Below, in pieces: positions 9,833-21,100 of a stretch of 64,000 nt of DNA. Where the stretch lies: positions 10,001 to 74,000 of the forward strand of contig CAUYUJ010003952.1 in assembly GCA_963575745.1 (NCBI GenBank), written 5' to 3'. How positions within the stretch are numbered: the first letter of the stretch is position 1; each line of letters begins with the position of its first letter. The notes under the pieces were generated by a model. The model worked only from the letters and a program-made list of their open reading frames with translations. It searched no databases and was not told the origin of the DNA. Source of the stretch: Prorocentrum cordatum. Lineage: Eukaryota; Sar; Dinophyceae; Prorocentrales; Prorocentraceae. The translations under genes and the position numbers were made by a program.

Positions 9833-10144
9833 AACTCGTAGAGCTTTCCTTAGCTAGTTATAGCTGGAAGCTAAAAGTAAGTCCGGCGCGCTGGAGAGCT
9901 AGTAACTCGTAGAGCTTCCCTTAGCTAGTGATAGCTGGAAGCCAAGAGTAATTCCGGCGCGCTAGAGAGCTAGTAACTCGCAGAGCTTCCCTTAGCTAGT
10001 TGCAGCTGGTAGCTACGAGTAACTCGTAGAGCTTCCCTTAGCAAGTTATTGCTGGAAGCTAAAGAGTAATTCCGGAGCGCTGGAGAGCTAGTTGGCAAGA
10101 AAAATCTCGACGGACCTTTTGGTGACTTTTGGTCGGTTGAAAAT
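9833..10144 (+). repeat. Tandem copies of the M2 5' head
   Basis: The first roughly 70 bp of M2 (AACTCGTAGAGCTTCC through GAGAGCTAGT) is repeated, with copies starting at 9833, 9904, 9975 and 10021 and the next full unit starting at 10145. Each copy holds its own small palindrome around TAGCTGGAAGCTA. Repeated heads without tails fit abortive or tandem insertion at the same junction. Confidence 0.8.
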
Positions 10145-11326
10145 AACTCGTAGAGCTTCCCTTAGCTAGTTATAGCTGGAAGCTAAGAGTAATTCCGGCG
10201 CGCTGGTGAGCTAGTTGGCAAGAAAAAATCTCGACGGAACTTTTGGTGACTTTTGCTCGGTTGAAAATTTTGTTCTCGGAATTTGACCATTCGTTAGAGC
10301 TCTAGTATTTTTTCCCGTGATATTCGATATTATTCCCGCTCGCCATCTTGATCTCAGCTCGATCGGGTAACTTTGAAGGCCAAAAAGCACTCTGGCGGGA
10401 TCGGCCGTTTCGAGTCATCTTGATATGCGCTGACGGTTTTATGAACATCACTCGAGCTCTAGGGCAAGATTACAGAGCTGGTAAGCACAGCTTATGCATG
10501 CAGAATGATCGGGCGCGTTCGCCTGTTGAACCCAGAGGTCTGAACTCGGTCTGTGAGCCGAGCTAGGTCTGGAAACCTGTTCGTATTATTCGAGTCATCT
10601 TGACAGACACTCTCGGTTTTCTGGTCTCAACTCGAGCTGTAAGACAGCTACAGAGCTGGCAAGCACATCTATCGCAGTCAGAATCATTAGGCGCGTTCAC
10701 CTGTTAAATCTAGAGGTCTGAACTCGGTCTGCTAGCCGAGCTAGGTTCGCAAACCTATTCGTATTATTTGGGTCATCTTGATAGGTGCCCTCGGTTTCCT
10801 GTACTCAACTCGAGCCGTAGGGCAGCTACAGAGCTCGTACTCACAGAAATCAATTGGAAAGCACCAGGCGCCTTTGTTCGTTGACTCGAGAGCACTGAAC
10901 TTGGCCTGCTGTCCGAGCTAGGTTCGCAAAACTATTCGTATTGTTCGAGTCATCCTGAGAAGTGCTGTCGGTATTTCGTGCTGGGGACAGCAATCGATTT
11001 GGAGACATCAGGCGCATCCGCCTGCGGGGACCAGAGCTCGGAACTCGTCTGCTGCCTGAATTAGGTCTGCGAAACTACTGCATTGCTGAGAGGTGCTGTC
11101 AGTTTTCTTCACTTAACTCGGGCTGTAGGGGGGCTGCAGGGCCGGTAATGATAGAAGTCGACTCGCAGACGTCAGACGCGTCCGCCTGTCGCATTGAGAG
11201 GACACAAAATATTTACTATGAGTCGGAATGTTGGTAGGTCCTCGGTGTTCTCAACTTCGTCGAGCTGGAAGCTCTACGAGTCTCCCGGCGTAACCAAGGT
11301 TGACGGTTTACCGCCGGCGCACCAGT
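10145..11326 (+). repeat. M2 unit with perfect 15-bp terminal inverted repeats
   Basis: ACTCGTAGAGCTTCC (10146-10160) is the exact reverse complement of GGAAGCTCTACGAGT (11267-11281). The hairpin follows at 11285-11317 (one base missing in the left arm), then the end at 11326. The body again consists of degenerate 160-180-bp repeats. No gene is seen. Confidence 0.8.
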
Positions 11327-11870
11327 TTGTACTCGATATTTGAACAATTTCGTTTGAGCTCTAGTATTTTTTCCCGTGATTATCGATCTTATTCCCGCTC
11401 GCATCTTGATTCTGCTCGTCGGGTGTACTTTGATGGCCAAAAAGCGTCCCGGCGTGAAAAGACGTTTCGAGTTCAATCTTGATTACGCGCTGTCGGTATT
11501 TTGTACTTAACTCAAGCTGTAGCTGCTTACAGAGCTGGTAAGCACAGCTATCGCACTCAGAATTATCAGGCGCGTTCGCCTGTTGAATCCAGAGGTCTGA
11601 ACTCGGTCTGCCAGCCGAGCTAGGTCCGCAAACCTATTCGTATTATTCGAGTGATCTTGATAGACACTCTCGGTTTTCTGTACTTAATTCGAGCTTTAGG
11701 GCAGCTAAAGTGCTGGTAAGCACACCTATCCAGAATCATCACGCGCGTTCGCCTGTTTAATCCAGAGGTCTGAACTCGGTCTGCTAGCCGAGGTAGGTCC
11801 GCAAACCTATTCGTATTATTCGAGTGATCTTGATAGACGCTCTCGGTTTTCTGTACTTAACTCGAGCTGT
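11327..11870 (+). repeat. M2 body (5' ragged), left part of the unit split by the LTR retrotransposon
   Basis: Starts right after the previous unit's end without a head. Copies of the internal repeat restart about every 170-176 bp (CTTAACTC phrases near 11507, 11683 and 11857). The unit continues at 23160 after the LTR element. No gene is seen. Confidence 0.75.
11867..11870 (+). repeat. 4-bp target site duplication CTGT, left copy
   Basis: CTGT precedes the 5' LTR and is repeated directly after the 3' LTR (23160-23163). The uninterrupted phrase ctcgagCTGTagggcagc occurs elsewhere in M2 (for example near 60906), which confirms the empty site. Confidence 0.85.
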
Positions 11871-12341
11871 TGGGCGTGAAACTTACCCCAAGCGTGTTCC
11901 CCTCACTTCTGTAAATGATATCCTTCACCTGTGTCATTCCGTACTAATGCACCAAATTCTGCCTTACAGTAAAAGCTCATTGTAGGTGAGTGTTTCGGGC
12001 AGTCTAGTGAGCCATGGGGCCCATAATCGAACGGGACAGGTCCCACAGTTTAGGTCTGTCCTAGTCTGAGCCCTGTAGGTCCACTACAGCCCGCCGACAG
12101 ACCATTTGAGCACATGTGCACAAATGGTTCTTTGCCTTTTGAATGTGCATTGTAGTGTAGCAGAGCATTTGCGCATGCACGAGCGTAGAGCGCAGCAGGT
12201 GCACGAGAGGACTGTGGACTGTAACCACTTTGGCTCAAGACCGAGGCAAAATAATTACTGTCATCGAACCGCCCATCGATTCGTCACTGTCAGTATTGTT
12301 CTAATACCTTTCCAAACCAGTATTGCTTGGAATATTGGGCA
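11871..12341 (+). repeat. 5' LTR
   Basis: A 471-bp direct repeat of 22689-23159, starting TGGGCG and ending GGGCA. The differences from the 3' LTR are three substitutions (in CTTCACCTG, CGTAGAGCG and ATTACTGTC). It contains an SL-like sequence at 12219-12239. No TATA box was recognised. Confidence 0.95.
12219..12239 (+). other. Relict dinoflagellate spliced-leader-like sequence in the 5' LTR
   Basis: GTAACCACTTTGGCTCAAG (12221-12239) matches the dinoflagellate SL (GTAGCCATTTTGGCTCAAG) at 17 of 19 positions, and at 18 of 21 when the two preceding bases are included. It lies 102 bases before the LTR end, which would suit the start of the R region if a trans-spliced RNA had once been reverse transcribed. 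The role is inference. Confidence 0.5.
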
Positions 12342-12345
12342 AATT

Positions 12346-12363
12346 TGGTGGACACACTGGGGA
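12346..12363 (+). other. Candidate tRNA primer-binding site
   Basis: TGGTGGACACACTGGGGA starts five bases after the LTR. Its reverse complement ends in CCA, as a tRNA 3' end would. The tRNA was not identified. Confidence 0.4.
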
Positions 12364-12395
12364 GCATTTCATCAGTCGAGGTGCTCTCCAGAGGA

Positions 12396-13492
12396 ATGAA
12401 TCCAGACAGAAACGCCCCTGCCGGAGGATCAGGGCCTGCACGAGCGGGATCGGCGTCCAGGCGCCGGGAGCCGTACCGAGTGGGCTCGCCGGCGCGGCTG
12501 GCCCTGCCAAGTCCCGGGCGGCCGATGGACGTCGCCAGCCTGGCCGTCGCAGCTCAGGGTGGTCCAGGTTCGCGTGAGCCATTGGCCAGAGGCGAGGGAA
12601 GCGCTGGGCTGGCAGCGCCGCCGGTCTTCGGTGGCGAGCCAGCAGAGAGATGGCGTTTCGCCGAGATCCAGACCGTGGAGCGCCGAATCGTGCAGGTTGG
12701 CGTCGAGCGCCGCAACGATGTGGAGCTCCAGCAGCAGATCAGCACCTATGTGGCCGGCATCGTTGACCTCCAGCAGGGCAGGCACGAGCTGGAGACCGTA
12801 GGTATGCGCTTGAGGGTCACTGAGGCAGAGCTCGAGACGGCGAGGGACGGCCTCAGGCTCGAGTACGACGAGGCCAAGCAGTACTTGAACCACGAGAAGA
12901 GCGAGTACGAGCAGCAGATCCGTCGTGCTCGGCATGCGGCTACCACCCACATCCAGCAGGAGTTGCAGCAGTGCGTCGTGGAGCGCGACGCTGCGATGGT
13001 GCGGTCCAGGGATGTCCACAATGCCGAGATGCGGGTATTGGATGCCGAGGCCAATCACGTCTTGGTTACAGGTCGTGCTGAGAACGAGCTGCGGTCTGAA
13101 GTCGGAGCGATTAAGAGGGCGCGAGACACGCTTCAGGCCGAGTGGACCGAGGCGACCGAGCAGGTCCAGAGCGCCGAGGCGAAGGTGCAGCAGAGAGGCA
13201 TCGCAAAGGACCAGGACTTCGAGCGTCTCAAGGCGGAGGCGAGCGACTTGAATTTCAAGTCGCAGGAGGAGTCCGAGATCGCGCAGTTGGCGCGTCGGCG
13301 GCTGACTACACGTGCCCAGTCGTCGGACGCCCAGCTGCGCGGGGAGCTCAACGACGGGGCCATGAAGTGCGAGATGGTGGAGGCCGACGCGTCCAGGCAG
13401 ATCGCGGCTGCGTGGGCCGAGTGCGACATGAAGGTCGAATCAGCTCGGCACGAGGAGCGGGAACAGAAGCGAGGCGCAGATTCGGCCAGGGT
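12396..13492 (+). CDS. Gag-like protein, N-terminal coiled-coil part
   Basis: An ATG at 12396 opens a frame that begins with a Pro/Arg/Gly-rich segment and then, from about residue 85 on, a long coiled coil rich in Glu, Gln, Arg and Ala with heptad-like spacing (for example Q-E-L-Q-Q-C-V-V-E-R). It has no resemblance to a known enzyme. Its position straight after the 5' LTR makes it the structural Gag part. The frame is lost near 13492, where a run of G (CCAGGGT) precedes a continuation one frame back; restoring one G would join the two parts. Whether this is a sequencing deletion, a mutation or programmed shifting cannot be told. Confidence 0.65.
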
Positions 13493-14212
13493 AAATTCTA
13501 CGCAAGCCAGGCTTTGCACAACACCGAGAAGGAATACTACGAGCACGAGGTCGACGAGTTGCGCGCCGAGTCCCGCGAGCTGAGGGACGAGAAGGCGGCC
13601 TTGGCGAGGGCGGCCCAGGAGCTGATGGACATCCAAGCTCCAGGACCGCATGAGCATGAGTACGCCGAAGGCCATTGGGAGCAGCAGGACGACATGGATT
13701 TCGTCAGTCGGACTGGACCAGTCGATCCAGGACCTGCGGTCCCACCAGGACTCTCGAGGCAGTCGGCGGCAACGCCGGGTGCGTCGTCCCAGGACGCTGG
13801 CATCGCCGCAGCCATGATGGAGTTCATGCGCCAGATGGCCGACCAGCAGCGTGCTGGGGTCGAGGAGCAGAGCGCGCTGCTGAGGGGGCTTACGCGCGCC
13901 CAGGAGAGCTTGGCCGAGGCACAGCGCGAATCCCAGTCGAAGCTGAAGCCAGCGAAGCCTTCGCTCACGGGCAAGGATGCGAGCACCTTGAAAGTCGAGC
14001 TTGAGAAGTTCCGCACCTACCAGAACGAAGCGCGCCAGAACAGCAAGGCGATCTGGTTCGAGGGCGCGAGGGCCATCGCTGAGGGCACCGCGAAGATCGA
14101 GCTCGAAGACATGATCGTTACCGAGATGGGTGGCGAGGAGGCCTTCCAGAAGCTGGTTCGTGTTCGGGACGATCCGCGATGGGACCTCTACTGGTCTCGC
14201 TACGGTGCAGTA
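13493..14212 (+). CDS. Gag-like protein, middle part
   Basis: Continues the coiled coil (E-Y-Y-E-H-E-V-D-E-L) in the next frame, then a Pro-rich stretch, then a helical segment (M-M-E-F-M-R-Q-M-A-D-Q-Q) and a basic region with K-P-S-L-T-G-K. After this comes a compact region ending W-D-L-Y-W-S-R-Y-G that probably belongs to the capsid-like fold. The frame runs into the T-rich tract at 14216, where it encodes only Phe-rich sequence. I see no catalytic motif. Confidence rests on continuity with the part before and after the tract. Confidence 0.6.
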
Positions 14213-14215
14213 GGC

Positions 14216-14615
14216 TTTTTTTTTTTTTTTTTTTTTATTTTTTTTTTTTTTTGTTGTTTTTTTTTGATTTTTTTTGATTTTTTTTTTTTTTTTTTGTGTT
14301 GATTTGTGTTTTTTTTTTTTTTTTTTTTTTATTTTTTTTTTTTGTTTTTGATTTTTTTTTTTTTTTTTTTATTTTTTTGTTTTTTTTTTTTTTTTTTTTG
14401 ATTCTTTGGTTTTTTTGTTTTTTTTTTTGTTTGTTTTTTTTATATTTGTTTTTTTTTTTTGTTTGATTTTTTTGTTTTTTTTGTTTTGTTTGTGACTTTT
14501 TGATTGATGATTGATTTTTTGAATTTTTTTTGATTTTTTTTTTTTGATTGTTGTTGTTTTGAATTGATTTTGTTTATTTTTTTTTTTTTTTGTTGTTTTT
14601 TTTGTGCTTTGTGTT
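14216..14615 (+). repeat. T-rich low-complexity tract (about 400 bp) inside gag
   Basis: Almost only T with scattered G and A. It interrupts gag between W-S-R-Y-G and A-V-L-L-D-D-E. It could be a late insertion of low-complexity DNA, an intron with an extreme pyrimidine tract (it ends TTGAAG), or an assembly or sequencing artefact. Confidence 0.9.
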
Positions 14616-16205
14616 GAAGCGGGCCGTCCTCCTCGACGACGAACACGAGTCCAACGAGGCGGTCCGGCGCTACAGCAGGTTGTCCTTGCCCAAGGACGCG
14701 AACCCGGAGGGCGTTGCCAAGTTCTTGAACGAGTACACGGGCGTCAGGACCGACATGCTGAGGTACGGCCTCCTGACCGATGACGCGGAGAGCCCGATGT
14801 TGATGAGGGAGATCGAAGAGTTCAAGACGAAGATCGAAGGCAGCGCTCTGTTGATCTACTTGATGGACCTCCCTACCTTCCCGAGGCGCATGGCCATCCG
14901 CGAGGACGAGGACAGCAGCATGACCATCCTGGGCCGGTGCCGCCAGTACGTCAGGGCACGAGCTCGAGTGGGGCTCCAGTCGTCCGAGACGAAGCCGGGG
15001 CAGCTGCTGAACACTTCGGCCGAGCCGAACGCGAAGCAGTCGGCCGCGGCCAAGAAGGAGGCCAAGAAGCAGGAGGAGGCGAAGGTGGCGAAGGCCAAAC
15101 AGATCATCGAGAGCCTGCAAGGTGCTTCAGCGGCCTCGTCGGGTTTCCCGCTCCCGCCGACTCCGACGGCGCAGCAGCTGGACAGCCGGTGGAGGGCGGC
15201 CCGCGAGCCAGACAAGGGCAGGTCGAAGGCCGAGGCCGCGCCGCGGGCCGGCACAGGCGACTGCCCGCGTTGCAAGGGCACGCACCCCGAGTGCTCGGTC
15301 TGCCCGAATCAGAAGGCCAGCGAGGAGCAGGGCTGGGACGTGACCAAGGCGGTGAAGGACGCCATCCCATGCTGGTACAAGCATTTGAACAAGGGCCAGG
15401 CTTGCGGAGGCATGGGTCACCTCAGTCGCCACCACGCCCTCTGCTACACCGAGAAGGGCGCCAAGGAGGCGGAGGAGTACCTCAAGCAGAAGGCCGACAA
15501 GGGTGGTGGCAAAGGACGAGGTAAAGGTGGCGAGCAGGGCGGTGGTAAAGCGAAGTCCAAGGGCAGAGGCGGAAATGCCCGCTTGCTCACGTTCGAGGGC
15601 TCGCACGCCACTGACCAACAAGAGCGGACGGACCGTGCCGCGAGGCTCCTGGCGTCGTTGGTGACGATGGAGACCGACAACGACATCGACAGCATCGGGG
15701 GCGAGGCCAAGTCCAAGAAGCTGTCTGATATGAATCTTAATTCGAGCGAGACCTTCGACTCGGACTTGTGGGGCCCAGCTCGCCCGCGCAGCTGGCTTAG
15801 GCGTACTTTGTCTCAGGTGCGCTATTTCACGGGGAAGGCCGTCATGTTCCTCCTTGGGTTCGCAGCCCTCCTGATGGTGATCGGGGTCATCGCTTGCGGC
15901 ATTGAGAGCAGAGTTGCCAATTCGCCCTCTCCGCTGATGGCAGCAGCGGCGAACCACGAGCTCGTTCGCAAGGTCGGTCATCTTTCAAGCGGCGGCTCCA
16001 AGCATATGGTCTTGCAGGTGTCGGGCGGATACAATTGTCGAGCCTTCACGTGGATAGGGGAAGCGAGAACTGAAACAGTCTTCGATACCGGAGCTACTCG
16101 CAACTCCATAGACCGCGACTTCCTGAAGGCACTGCTCGAGGAGCCCCGGACGTCCAACTTCGTCGAGGACGTAGAGGCCATCGAGCCAATCACCTGCCGC
16201 TCTTT
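14616..16205 (+). CDS. Gag C-terminus, zinc-binding region, membrane segment and start of aspartic protease
   Basis: The frame resumes with A-V-L-L-D-D-E and a helical capsid-like segment, then an Ala/Lys/Glu-rich region. From about 15260 it has a Cys/His cluster (C-P-R-C-K-G-T-H, C-S-V-C, then C-W-Y-K-H and H-H-A-L-C) that probably binds zinc and nucleic acid in place of a standard knuckle. A basic Gly-Lys stretch follows (about 15500-15570). About 15838-15903 encodes a hydrophobic run long enough to span a membrane, which is unusual here. Near 16080 V-F-D-T-G-A-T-R-N-S is the retropepsin active site. The frame breaks at about 16205 within the protease. Confidence 0.75.
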
Positions 16206-18178
16206 CGAGCGCGGCCAGACACGGTGGTGGTGAACCGACTCGCTACATTGAAGGTCTCTTTTCGCGAGAACGGTGCTGTCGCCTGCGAGACGGTCAGCAT
16301 GGGGTTCCTTGTCGTGCCGAATTGCACCGAAGATTTGCTCATCGGGAAGCCATCCTTGGACAGGTGCGGGTTTGTCTCCGACCGTGACTCCATCGAGCTC
16401 AGGTCGCTCGGGGTTCGCTTCCCGACCGTGCTGCCAGGCGAGCAGGACGACCCGAATACGCATACCTTCCTGCGGTGCTCGGACCACATTGTCGTGGAGG
16501 CGCCGCCTGGCCAGAGCATCGTGAAGACGATCTCGATGCGCGCCCCGCTGGAGGCTTGCTCGAGCAGCCTTTGGATCGAGCCAGGTCCTGATCTACCCGA
16601 CCATTGCCAGGTCATCGAGGGGCCGCTGATAGTCCAGAACGGCACCTACAACGTGGACCTGATCGTGCACGATCGCGTGCATCTTGGCCCTGGTCAACGA
16701 CTACTTCGCGCCCGTGATGCCACCCAGCGCGACTTGGACGTCCTCAACGCTCTCGGCAGGGAGGAGTCCAGACGGGCGGCGGAGATTTATTCATTGTGGC
16801 AGGCTCGAAGCGAGGCCTACTGCGACTCAGAGGTCGAGACAAGTGCCAACGCTGCTACGTCGGCAAGTACTGCGACAGAGGCCCAGATGCTGAAGACGTC
16901 CTACAAGACTCGTGGAAAGAAGGAGCGCCACGAGGTCCTCTTCCCCGACCTGGTGAAAGAGATCGAGGAGGACAAGAAGAAGCCCGCGTCGGAGGTCAGC
17001 TGGCCGAACCAGGAGTCCGAGGCCTACAAGGACGAGGCTGAGAGGCAGGCAGGCCCTCTCCTGGGGCCGCAGCTCACGGGGAAGCAGAAACGCCGCTTCC
17101 TCACCAAGGTCGTGCGTGCATTTACGTGCTGTCTGTGGCTGCCTGGCTGCAACCCGCCGAGGGTCAAAGACTTCGTAGCCGACATCAAGGTCAGGCCAGA
17201 TGCGGTGCCGAAGGTCACGCAGCCGTTCCCCCTCAGCAAGTTCGACGAGCTCCGTTTGCGCTACCACGAGGACGTCGAGGTCGAGGAGGGCAAGGCACGT
17301 TGGCTACTTCCAGGTGAGCGTTCAGAGTGGGGATCTCCTTCGTTCGTAGTGGACCAAGACAGCAAGGGTCTCCTCGGGCGCCCTGTCAGGGACTACCGAT
17401 ACCCCAACAGCTGCACCGAGGAAGAGGCGTGGCCGAGCTCGCGCGCCGACGAGTGCCTCGCACGAGCTCAACAAGGAGCTTTACATACGCAGCTGGACTG
17501 CATCTGGGGCTTCACGCAGATCGAGCTTGCCCCCGAGGCGCAGAGGGCTTTTACGTTGCTTACCAAGCGCGGAATGCTCCGACCTTTGGTCTTGTTCTTC
17601 GGCGCCAAGCAGGGGCCCGCGATTTTCCAGAAGTTGATGGACTGGACGTTCGGGGACCTTCGCGGCAAGGACGACGAGGAGTTCCACTCGGTGTTCATGG
17701 ACGACTGCACTTTGTCTACCGAGGCGTACGAGCACGACGCCGACGACGACGTGGTGGACCGCCACATCGACCATTGCATTCGTTTCTTGCAGGCGGCCAA
17801 GGGCAGGAACATTCAGTTCAAACTCACGAAGTCCAAGTTCGCGCACGAGTTCATCCATCTCTTGGGTTTCAAGCTTGGGCGTGGCCTTCGTTACGTGGAC
17901 CCAGGCAAGGCTGACAAGATCGAGAAGTGGCCGGAGCCCAAAAGCATCGACGATCTGGTCAGTTTCAGGGCTTACTGCAACTTCGTGCGCGAGTTTATCC
18001 CGAACTTCAGCTCGTTAGAGACGCCGCTCAAGAAGTTTATGAAGAAAGGGGCTAAGTTCGTGGACTACCAGAAGGACGCAGAGGCACAGAAGGCTTTCAA
18101 CGTGCTCAAGCGCTCGCTCGCCCGTGAGGTGGGTCTTGCCACGCTGGATTACTCCGCGGCAGCCGACCCGAACTCGGT
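16206..18178 (+). CDS. Protease end, reverse transcriptase and start of RNase H
   Basis: The first 330 bases encode the rest of the protease, with D-L-L-I-G-K-P-S-L-D as the equivalent of the family's flap-end strand. After a linker of about 200 residues, reverse transcriptase starts near 17180. Visible motifs are P-F-P-L-S-K, a W-G-S-P-S-F-V-V segment, L-D-C-I-W-G-F-T-Q-I (motif A with catalytic Asp), F-F-G-A-K-Q-G-P-A-I-F-Q (motif B) and F-M-D-D (near 17693, motif C). The pattern L-L-G-F-K-L and the following F-R-A-Y-C-N-F-V-R-E-F-I-P is typical of Ty3/gypsy connection regions. The frame is lost near 18178, just before the first RNase H Asp. Confidence 0.85.
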
Positions 18179-21100
18179 CGCCCCATCGAGCTGTACGTCG
18201 ACGCCTCGGACATCGCATGGGCGGCTACCCTAGCTCAGCGGCGCGAGAAAGACGGTCCCTTGCGCCCAGTGGCCGTAGTCGGCCGCGGCTTCAACGCCAC
18301 CGAGCAGGGCTGGAGCACGTTCGAGCGAGAGCTCTGTGGCCTCAGGGAGGCTTTGTCTGCCACCCATCATTTGACAAAAGGGTTCGTTGTAATAGTCTAC
18401 ACGGACCATCGGAATAATATCTTCACCGACTCGCTGTTCGCCAACAAGCGTATCTCCAAGAAGCTGTTGCGCTGGGCCCTCGACCTGGAGGACTTGGGCT
18501 CGCGGGTCGTTCGAGTTTGGCTGCGAGGTGAAGACAACGTTCTGGGCGACGCCCCTAGTCGCAACCCCGAGGACAGGGACATTTTGCATACTCTCCGAGT
18601 TCCTGGTGGACCTGTTCGTCGAGTCATAGAACAGATGTTCACGGCGCCCACGAGCGCAGAGGAGCAGGCGCAGATGGATCGGTTTCTCGAGGAGATCGAT
18701 GGCGCCCCAGTCAAGCCGAAGTCCGGCAAGGTCGACGACAAGACCCAGAAGGCGAAGTTCGCCAAGGTAAAGCCTGCCGAGACCGATGACGCGGTCCCAG
18801 CCACAGAACGGATGGCTGCTCCCTCTACTTCCTCTTCTACCAGGTCGAAGTACCATGTCGGTACAGCGGGCCCGATGTCGCGTGGCACCGCTCCAGAGTA
18901 TCCTGATCGAGCTGCAGACGTCGCTGGCATGGGGGATGCCGAGGCTGATGATCAAGTCACGTGGCCTTCCTCGCTCGATCAGATTGGCACCGACGGCGCG
19001 GACTTGGAGTACTCTGATTCTGAGCCGGAGGCTTACGCCGGCCTTCGGCAGTCCGTGCGCGCCTACGCGGAGGGCGACCCCCAGGTCGAGGCGAACCTCT
19101 GCAAGTTGGTGGCCAGCGTCGTGGACCCCGAGCGCGACCCGCTCGAGGTTCGCCCTGTTTTTGTCGACACGCACTCGTGGGACGGGTCTTATCCGCGTCA
19201 CCCCCTGGTGACATTCCTGCCAGCGGCCTCGTCCGCCGCGGCCGGGCCTGAGGAGGATCCTCGACTCCCACGAAACCCGCGAGTTCTACCTTACCGCATC
19301 ACCTATGTCAAGGACGAGCGCGGCGAGAATTTCACCGTCCAGTACCGGGCGCCGCAGGTCTGCAATGACGGAGTGTGCAGGAAGACCATCTGGTACAGGT
19401 GCAAGCCGAACGGGGTCGCCGACGGCTCCGAAGAGGCGCTTGCTGGGCGGAAGAAGGCAGAGAACCAAGCATGGGCTCATGTCGAGGCTGTGCTTGCGCG
19501 TCCCACCGAGTCCGTGGAGGTGGAGCCCGCTGTCGGTTCAGGGCCGTTGTCCGGGACGGGTTTCTTCCGGCGGCGCGGCGATCCTTTCGAGGGCTTCCAG
19601 TTCCACGTCCACCCGCGCAGGCCGGACTTCCTGACTCGCACCGTCTGGAGGCCGCTGCGCGACACTTTGCGGCCGTCTCACGAGTTCTGCCGCGCCGCCG
19701 AGTTCGTGAGGCGCTTACCCAACGGCACCGAGGTCTACAGGTGCAAGGGCCACGAGATTCTCGGGAGTGGAGGTGAGGTGCTACCTGCCGAACTCCGCGA
19801 CCGCCCTCTGAAGGGCAAGAGGCTGTGCGAGGTGTTCAGCGGCGTGGAGTCTGAGAAGGAGGCCGGTGCGATGCTATCCAGAGTTTGGGAGGCAGCTGGG
19901 GGATCAGCGGAGCGCTACGACAGGCGGCTCGACGAGCGGATGGACTTCCGCGGCCCTCACACACGCCAGTGGATGCAGGGCCACCTGGACGACCCTTGCG
20001 ACGTCTACCACTTCGCAATCCCGTGCACGAGCTTCAGCATCGCCAAGACAACCCCGGTCAAGACCCGCAGCTTGGACAACCCATACGGCGACGAGACCGA
20101 CGAGGAGATCGTGTATTTCAACAAGTTGGCGCAGTCTGTCTTTATCTTCGCATTGGGGTTGATGCAGAGAGGCGTGGTGGCCATGTTCGAGAACCCCCTG
20201 ATGAGTTACCTTTTCTTCCTGATGGAGTGCTCCTGTATTCTGGGCTTCGACGGTTTCCACGTGGCCAGGAGCGATCACTGTCAGGACGGCGCGCCTTATC
20301 AGAAGCCGCAGGTCTTCGCAGGGAACACCGACGCGCTGACGGACATCGGGAGGTTGTGCAACCACGTCAAGCACCAGGTGATGCTGACCGGCGCAGCAAC
20401 GCGACGTTCAGCTCCGTACCCGAGGGCGCTGTGCGAGAGGATTGTCGCAGGCTTCGCGACTGTCTTGAAAGCCACTGGCAGGCTGGGCAACGACTGCTCG
20501 AAGCAGGCCGGCGACTGCTTGGACAGGAACGCCATGAAAGTCAGCGTCGACGCTTTCCCTTCAGGGCCGAGCTTTACCTCGCGCGTTGCGGAGGGCATCC
20601 GAAGAATCACTCAGCTGCGACATGGGGCTGCTCGGGCGACGCCAGCGTCGTCGGACCCTCCAGCACCAGCCCCAGTACCCGAAGGTCGCGAGCAGGCGCC
20701 GCATCTTCGAGTGGAGGTTAAGCGCGCCGAGGAGTTCTTCGTTCCAGACGACAAACGGCTCATGAAGAAGCGTCGCACCAGGGACGCCAGGACCGGCGAG
20801 ATCTTGGAGGATATAGATATCGACCAGGACACTACTACTAAGTACCTGCAGCGCGGCCTTGACAAACGCCGCGACCTCGTGGTGGAGGTGTGGTTTGATG
20901 ACACGGAGGTGTCTGCCGAGGAGCCAGCGGCTGCCCCGCCAGTACCAAAGGCTTTCGACGAGTTGACTGAGCTGATCCCGTCAAGTCCTTCATCGATCCA
21001 GAGGGCACAGGTCGTCAACCTCCTGCAGCAGGACGAGGACTTCTCCGACATCTACGCGGCACATGTACTCCTACGGCGTTTTGAGGACACGAACCAGAGC

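Noticed and set aside
9833-10144. CRISPR-like spaced repeats
   Set aside because: The spacing is not regular, the repeats are whole heads of M2 without unique spacers, and the context is eukaryotic.
5364-11870. M1 and M2 as LINE-mobilised SINEs (fixed 3' end, ragged 5' end)
   Set aside because: Terminal inverted repeats, the 3' hairpin, precise insertions without duplication and the shared end with a Rep/helicase element fit Helitron-like elements better; no pol III boxes or poly(A) were seen. Not fully excluded.
16224-18178. Ty1/copia assignment of the LTR element
   Set aside because: Integrase follows RT and RNase H here; in Ty1/copia it precedes RT.
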